From Algibacter mikhailovii (GTDB lineage: Bacteria; Bacteroidota; Bacteroidia; Flavobacteriales; Flavobacteriaceae), in NCBI RefSeq assembly GCF_014651495.1, contig NZ_BMWZ01000011.1, positions 1 to 64,000 on the forward strand: a DNA stretch of 64,000 bases. Direction: 5' to 3'. The position numbers were made by a program, and so were the translations under genes. Positions 62,594-64,000 of the stretch are shown piece after piece (the first letter of the stretch is position 1; each line of letters starts with the position of its first letter). The notes below the pieces were generated by a model. That model was not told the DNA's origin. It was given only the letters and a program-made list of their open reading frames with translations, and made no database searches.

Positions 62594-63781
62594 TTAAACG
62601 GTACTTTTTTGAAATAAGGCAGGAATTGTTTTTAAAATGATGCGAATATCTACCCATAAGGAGTAGGTGTTATTTGCAAAATAATCGGCATAACTACTAT
62701 CTAATTGAATACGCTCTTCTTCAGACATATCACCGCCTTTTCCTCGTAATTCAACTTGCCATAAACCGGTAATTCCGGCTGGTGCTAAAAAGCGTTTTGA
62801 TAATTTGTCTTGAGTAAGACACTCGGCCTCATATACTGGAAGTGGTCTGTTACCCACTATTGACATATCCCCTTTGATAACATTTAGCAGCTGTGGCAAT
62901 TCATCAATACTTGTATTTCTAATAAATTTACCTATTCGCGTAATCCTTGGATCATCAATAATCTTAATAAATGCTGAGTTCTTATTTTGAATCTCCTTCT
63001 TTTGATAGTTATACCAATAATCACAAATAGTGAATGTCTCAATATGAAGATTTGGTGAACACGTTTGATCTTCTGGCAATTCGCTACATTTAGGACATGG
63101 ACGTTCAAAATTTATTGTCGTTTCAGTTTGCTCTTTTTGATATTGATTTTTTTGCAAGGCCAACTGATTTAACAACTTGTCTGAGCCAGATTTCATAGAT
63201 CTTAACTTATAAAAATCGAATGTTTTTCTACCAACACGTTTGGCTACATAATACGCTTTCCCGGGAGACTCAAGCCTTATAGCCAAAATTATTAGGAGTA
63301 AAAATGGAGATAGTACGAGCAATAACGAAGAAGCAAAAACAATATCAAAGACTCTTTTTGATATCGGAAATTTATAAATTACACTTTCTTGTTCTGTCGT
63401 ATTCAGTACTTTATTATTTTCCTGGGAGTCCCTTAAAGCATTTGCTTTTTCTATAATTTGCTGGGCTTTTGTAGAGGTGGTTACAAAATAATCATTAACC
63501 CCGCTTTCAAATGATTTCTTAAAAACCTGCGTATTGAATTCTCGTGTTAATAATATAAATGGCACCTCTTTTAACGCTTCATTTTCTCTTAGTTTTTCAA
63601 ACAAAAACAAACCATCATGTCCTGGTAAATTATAATTGCTAATAATCACCTCAATATCATTTCTAACCTGAAATATACTCAATGCTTCTAGTCCGTTTTT
63701 TGCCGTAATAACATTTTGGTCATTGTCTTGGGCATAAGTAATATATGTTCTTGGAGTATCTCCCACAAATAGTATGGTCAT
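62594..63781 (-). CDS. Pseudo-receiver fused to initiating sugar transferase (WcaJ/WbaP type)
   Basis: About 395 residues from ATG at 63781; a TTG at 63826 is less likely. The first 120 residues are a receiver fold, but the phosphoacceptor Asp is Asn (ISNYNLPGHDG) and the conserved Lys is Thr (DYFVTTS). The membrane part and polyprenyl-phosphate sugar-transferase domain follow: KRVFDIVFASSLLLV, YKLRSM, DDPRITRIGKFIRNTSIDEL, GDMSIVGNRPLP and GLWQVELRG. An insert with four Cys (CPKC, then C and C) sits before DDPRITR. It would start repeat-unit assembly on undecaprenyl phosphate. Confidence 0.9.
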   Translation of the reverse strand: MTILFVGDTPRTYITYAQDNDQNVITAKNGLEALSIFQVRNDIEVIISNYNLPGHDGLFLFEKLRENEALKEVPFILLTREFNTQVFKKSFESGVNDYFVTTSTKAQQIIEKANALRDSQENNKVLNTTEQESVIYKFPISKRVFDIVFASSLLLVLSPFLLLIILAIRLESPGKAYYVAKRVGRKTFDFYKLRSMKSGSDKLLNQLALQKNQYQKEQTETTINFERPCPKCSELPEDQTCSPNLHIETFTICDYWYNYQKKEIQNKNSAFIKIIDDPRITRIGKFIRNTSIDELPQLLNVIKGDMSIVGNRPLPVYEAECLTQDKLSKRFLAPAGITGLWQVELRGKGGDMSEEERIQLDSSYADYFANNTYSLWVDIRIILKTIPALFQKSTV

Positions 63782-63819
63782 GGCGCTTTTTTTTAGTTTT
63801 TCATTAAAGATTGTCCTGT

Positions 63820-64000
63820 TTACCAATTACTGGCATAATAAATAGGAAATAAATTCTTCTTCACTACCTCTTCAAGTTCCACAGGATTAAAAGGTTTTGT
63901 TAAATAATCTTGAGCACCAAGTTGATAACATTTTATCCGTTCTTTGCTTTCAACCTTACCTGATAACATGATTATAGGGGTGTGTTTTGTATACCCTCTT
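63820..64000 (-). CDS. Response-regulator receiver domain, C-terminal part (cut by window edge)
   Basis: The last 59 or so codons of a receiver domain are visible: TPIIMLSGKVESKERIKCYQ and GAQDYLTKPF, keeping the Ser/Thr and Lys of an active receiver. The stop codon is at 63820-63822 and the upstream part is off the edge. The canonical residues contrast with the pseudo-receiver encoded next. Confidence 0.8.
   Translation of the reverse strand, partial: RGYTKHTPIIMLSGKVESKERIKCYQLGAQDYLTKPFNPVELEEVVKKNLFPIYYASNW

Noticed and set aside
62586-62657. Longer start for the TolC-like gene
   Set aside because: It overlaps the sugar-transferase gene and would put 24 polar residues before an otherwise normal signal peptide.
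1-64000. Search for tRNA, rRNA, insertion sequences and integrases
   Set aside because: None could be recognised by sequence or translated motif in this window.

Overview
The window looks like the chromosome of a marine Bacteroidetes bacterium, most likely a flavobacterium. The evidence is the low GC content, TAnnTTTG-type -7 promoter elements, a LruC-domain lipoprotein, a MoaC/MoaB fusion, PKD/malectin surface modules and the style of the exopolysaccharide cluster. Nearly everything is on the minus strand; only the molybdenum-cofactor operon (39577-47145) is on the plus strand. No rRNA, tRNA, CRISPR array, insertion sequence or phage gene was seen.

Region 1 (1-19224) is a single open frame on the minus strand that runs off the left edge. 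It encodes at least 6,400 residues of a secreted carbohydrate-binding or adhesin-like protein. The protein has a signal peptide, three large modules that each open with a C-x-PISTL-x-C motif, two sorbosone-dehydrogenase-like beta-propellers, cadherin-like and DUF5018-like repeats, five divergent malectin-like domains, and at least three PKD-malectin pairs at the visible C-terminal end. A roughly 1 kb AT-rich gap and comM follow.

Region 2 (22057-39442) is a nitrate island. It holds an outer-membrane porin with an NrtABCD-type ABC importer (22057-27846). Next is a redox operon of globin, DUF3365 heme lipoprotein, b-type membrane cytochrome, FAD/2Fe-2S reductase and pentaheme cytochrome (28292-31883). 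Then come an FNR-type regulator with the cysteines of an Fe-S oxygen sensor, and a periplasmic nitrate reductase operon, napD-napA-napB(tetraheme)-cytochrome-FeS protein-NrfD. In the Nap operon an NrfD/FeS pair appears to replace NapC/NapGH as quinol oxidase. No nitrite, NO or N2O reductase is visible.

Region 3 (39577-47145) is the molybdenum-cofactor operon, divergent from nap: moeA, a ModE-like regulator, tauE/safE, mobA, moaD, moeB, moaE, moaCB and moaA, with two four-helix-bundle (S23-type) genes inserted. It supplies the bis-MGD cofactor of NapA. One FNR-like palindrome lies about -42 from both divergent promoters, so reductase and cofactor synthesis are probably induced together.

Region 4 (47217-64000) is an exopolysaccharide cluster on the minus strand: LruC lipoprotein, glycosyltransferases, an acetyltransferase, a phosphoribosyltransferase-HAD fusion, Wzy, Wzx, a Wzc-like protein with a degenerate kinase domain, a short TolC-like protein, a pseudo-receiver/sugar-transferase fusion and a truncated response regulator at the edge. 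Two transcription units of this cluster share a 38-bp element (37/38 identical) placed exactly 25 nt upstream of a -7 box. A weaker copy precedes the LruC gene. I regard this as the most distinctive regulatory signal in the window.
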